Below are positions 55,433 to 57,050 of a stretch of 57,050 nt of DNA, piece after piece. Made by a program: the position numbers and the translations under genes. Origin of the DNA: Reclinomonas americana ATCC 50394 (Eukaryota; Jakobida; Jakobea; Jakobida); the NCBI GenBank assembly GCA_048213135.1, contig PS015031.1, positions 6,114 to 63,163 of the forward strand, in the 5' to 3' direction. Within the stretch, counting starts at the first letter, position 1, and each line of letters begins with the position of its first letter. The notes under the pieces are model-generated. The model was given only the letters and a program-made list of their open reading frames with translations, ran no database searches and was not told the origin of the DNA.

Positions 55433-56270
55433 TCAAATCTTCAACCCCGACGTGCAGTCACCAGTCGTCGCACACGCCGTCACCGTCGACGTGGCCACCA
55501 CACCACTCTTTGGCACACACTGCTTGGTCGACGCAGTGAATGTCCACGAGCCGCACGCAGTCAGCTGGGAGCACCACAGCGAGCAGGCTTGTGGTCCGGT
55601 TGTTGTCTTGATGGCCCACGAGAGGTCGCCACCAGGTCGGTCTGCATGCCAACGGGCCACATCAGTCACGATTCTCTTTCATCTCTCTTCTCGAAAACAT
55701 CCTCACCCGTGCTGGTCTGGAAGCCGCTGCTGTCGTACGCCGCCGCACTCGTCTTGCGTCCCGACACCAGGCAGAAGTGCGTGCCACACACGTTGCTGGT
55801 CTCTGCATTCGCGGCTGTCGCCGGTACGGTGCTCTGCATGCAATAAACGAAGCAGTGAGTTTGCCATATCCACACAATCCCTTTCTCAACTCCAACCACG
55901 TGCCTTCAGTGTGCACACACTTACTCCAAGAGTGTTGGATGCCGCCGCAGCATCCAGGAAAGTCCACGATCGACACTGGGAGTTCCGATCGCACAGTTCG
56001 CAGCAGGCAATCTCACTGCGAGCAGTGACAAGTGACCCCAAGATCGTGCCGCCGGGTCGATCCACTGCCTCGAACAGGCACACTTCCAACGCCGCTGCTC
56101 GACATGCCGAAGAGTGAGACAGCAGAAGATGGTGCATGCGGTAAGAAATCAACGCAACGAGCCACAACTCCATTCTGCACCGTTCCGCAACCGGTATTCG
56201 ATGCTGCGCACGCACCCAGATCATCGTCAGTGCCATACACTACCAGGCAATTCACAAAGGACAGACATAC

Positions 56271-56302
<32 letters not shown>

Positions 56303-56880
56303 GGAGACGAGTATGTGAGCACGTCTCCGCTGTCAGGCAAACATCCAGAGTAGCCAACGGTGCCAACAACATGGAAAAGCGGGCATGAACGATACGCTAA
56401 TGTTCCCGCTCTCAGCTGCGCACTAAAGAGTGCAAGAACCAACAAGTGTGCTGCACTTCATCATGTTGCACTCTCTCCCCATCACCCATCAGCCTCAGCA
56501 TCACAAACTTCTCCACTCGTCTCATTCCATCGCTACCCTTGGCGCTCGTCCTCCTTCCCCTTCCTGTCTCTCACTCCTCCCTCCCTTCCCCATTCACGCA
56601 CCGTAGACAATCATGAACTGCTTGGTGTACGTCAGCGTGCCATCGCTCACTTGCACAAACACTTGCAGTCGCCGACTCAGCGGCGGCGCCAGCGAGATAG
56701 TCAGCTGATTACCACCCACGATGGTGAACAGAGCAGCATGTACGCCGCCCGCAATGCTGAATGTCGGCGTCTGCCCCGTGTTGAGATCCACCATGCTCAG
56801 GGTGCCCACTGTGAATGGCACCGTCGCACTCGAGTACGTCTGCGCGCCCGACAGCAGAATGTCGCTCGGGCCAACAGTCC
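55433..56880 (-). CDS. Extracellular protein with cadherin-like and PAN/apple-like domains, 3' part
   Basis: Exons 56602-56880, 56159-56239, about 55927-56103, 55692-55845 and 55433-55633 join in phase. The first encodes a cadherin-like beta-sandwich (TVGPSDILLSGAQTYSS, GTLSMVDLNTG, LQVFVQVSDGTLTY). Two related cysteine-rich modules follow, each starting DRPGG (DRPGGTILGSLVTAR, CCELCDRNSQCRSWTF; DRPGGDLSWAIKTTTG, CSLWCSQLTACGSWTF), with the CxxC...C.SWTF layout of PAN/apple domains. It ends TTGDCTSGLKI with a stop at 55433. The 5' exons lie beyond the right edge. No membrane span is seen in this part, so it is secreted or anchored N-terminally. The second intron starts GTTGCG at 56158, joining as VVAPALEVC. 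Its stop is 121 bp from the start of the BTB-DUSP gene on the same strand. Confidence 0.65.
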
Positions 56881-56940
56881 CTGCACATTCACAAAGACAA
56901 AGGTTCAGTGCCAAGTCTCTCTCAGTCTCCTCTTCCTCTC

Positions 56941-56974
<34 letters not shown>

Positions 56975-57050
56975 GTCGTCGTACGGTACGGACGTACGGT
57001 ACGGTACGTACGTACGACGGAGGAGGAGGACGGAACGGACGACGACGACG
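56881..57050. repeat. CT microsatellite and ACGT-rich contig end
   Basis: On the coding (minus) strand the acceptor of the exon at 56880 is preceded by GA-rich rather than CT-rich sequence. The window ends in TACGGTACGGACGTACGG-like and GACGACGACG sequence. This resembles the low-complexity drift seen beside other gaps, so a contig end at or just beyond the window edge is likely. Confidence 0.5.

Overview
The window is nuclear DNA of a unicellular eukaryote. Most genes are split by short introns (about 60-110 nt) with GT...AG ends, intergenic distances are often 75-300 bp, and neighbouring genes frequently diverge from a shared spacer. A flagellar calcium-binding protein and an LRRC45-like centrosome/basal-body protein point to a flagellated protist. 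Base composition is GC-rich, with very many CT/GA, CA and GAGT microsatellites. I cannot place the species from sequence alone. Runs of exactly 20 N beside longer N runs mark a draft scaffold built from contigs.

Layout, left to right. 1-1416: simple repeats and a secreted-protein exon. 1672-9646: a giant type II membrane protein (minus strand) with about sixty 22-residue Gly/Ser/Thr/Val repeats, a phage tail-fibre-like segment and a C-terminal Asp-box propeller. 9867-10962: an unrecognised 318-residue protein. 11242-16011: LRRC45-like protein. 16626-18637: flagellar calcium-binding protein. 19099-23834: two tail-to-tail copies of a BTB-BACK-cysteine-rich gene. 25397-29965: THO complex subunit THOC1. 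30109-34250: spliceosomal cyclophilin CWC27, divergent from a DDX49/Dbp8-type helicase at 34327. 35162-37005: class V aminotransferase. 37199-40222: acidic/RGG-rich protein, divergent from an LRR-polyproline-WH2 candidate actin regulator at 40313-43537. 43599-46730: EF-hand plus coiled-coil protein. 48057-48829 and 50346-52335: partial genes (unknown; multi-pass membrane protein). 52733-55312: BTB-BACK-DUSP fusion. 55433-56880: 3' part of a cadherin-like/PAN surface protein.

Three results matter most. First, three contigs (7395-8189, 11593-12930, 39064-40023) appear to be inserted in the wrong orientation: flipping each one restores a single gene with matching intron phase. As written they create false genes on the opposite strand. 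Second, at least fourteen introns in ten genes begin with GTTGCG instead of GTRAGT. In every case the choice restores reading frame, and in THOC1, CWC27, the aminotransferase and the calcium-binding protein it also fits the known family sequence. This looks like an undescribed recurrent 5' splice-site class. Third, intron-end microsatellites follow splice polarity: GA/GAGT runs follow 5' splice sites and CT runs precede 3' splice sites.

The genes do not form a pathway. THOC1, CWC27 and DDX49 are all RNA-processing factors and are adjacent. The rest are cell-surface, cytoskeletal, flagellar or ubiquitin-related. Exon boundaries below were derived by hand and may be off by one or two bases.
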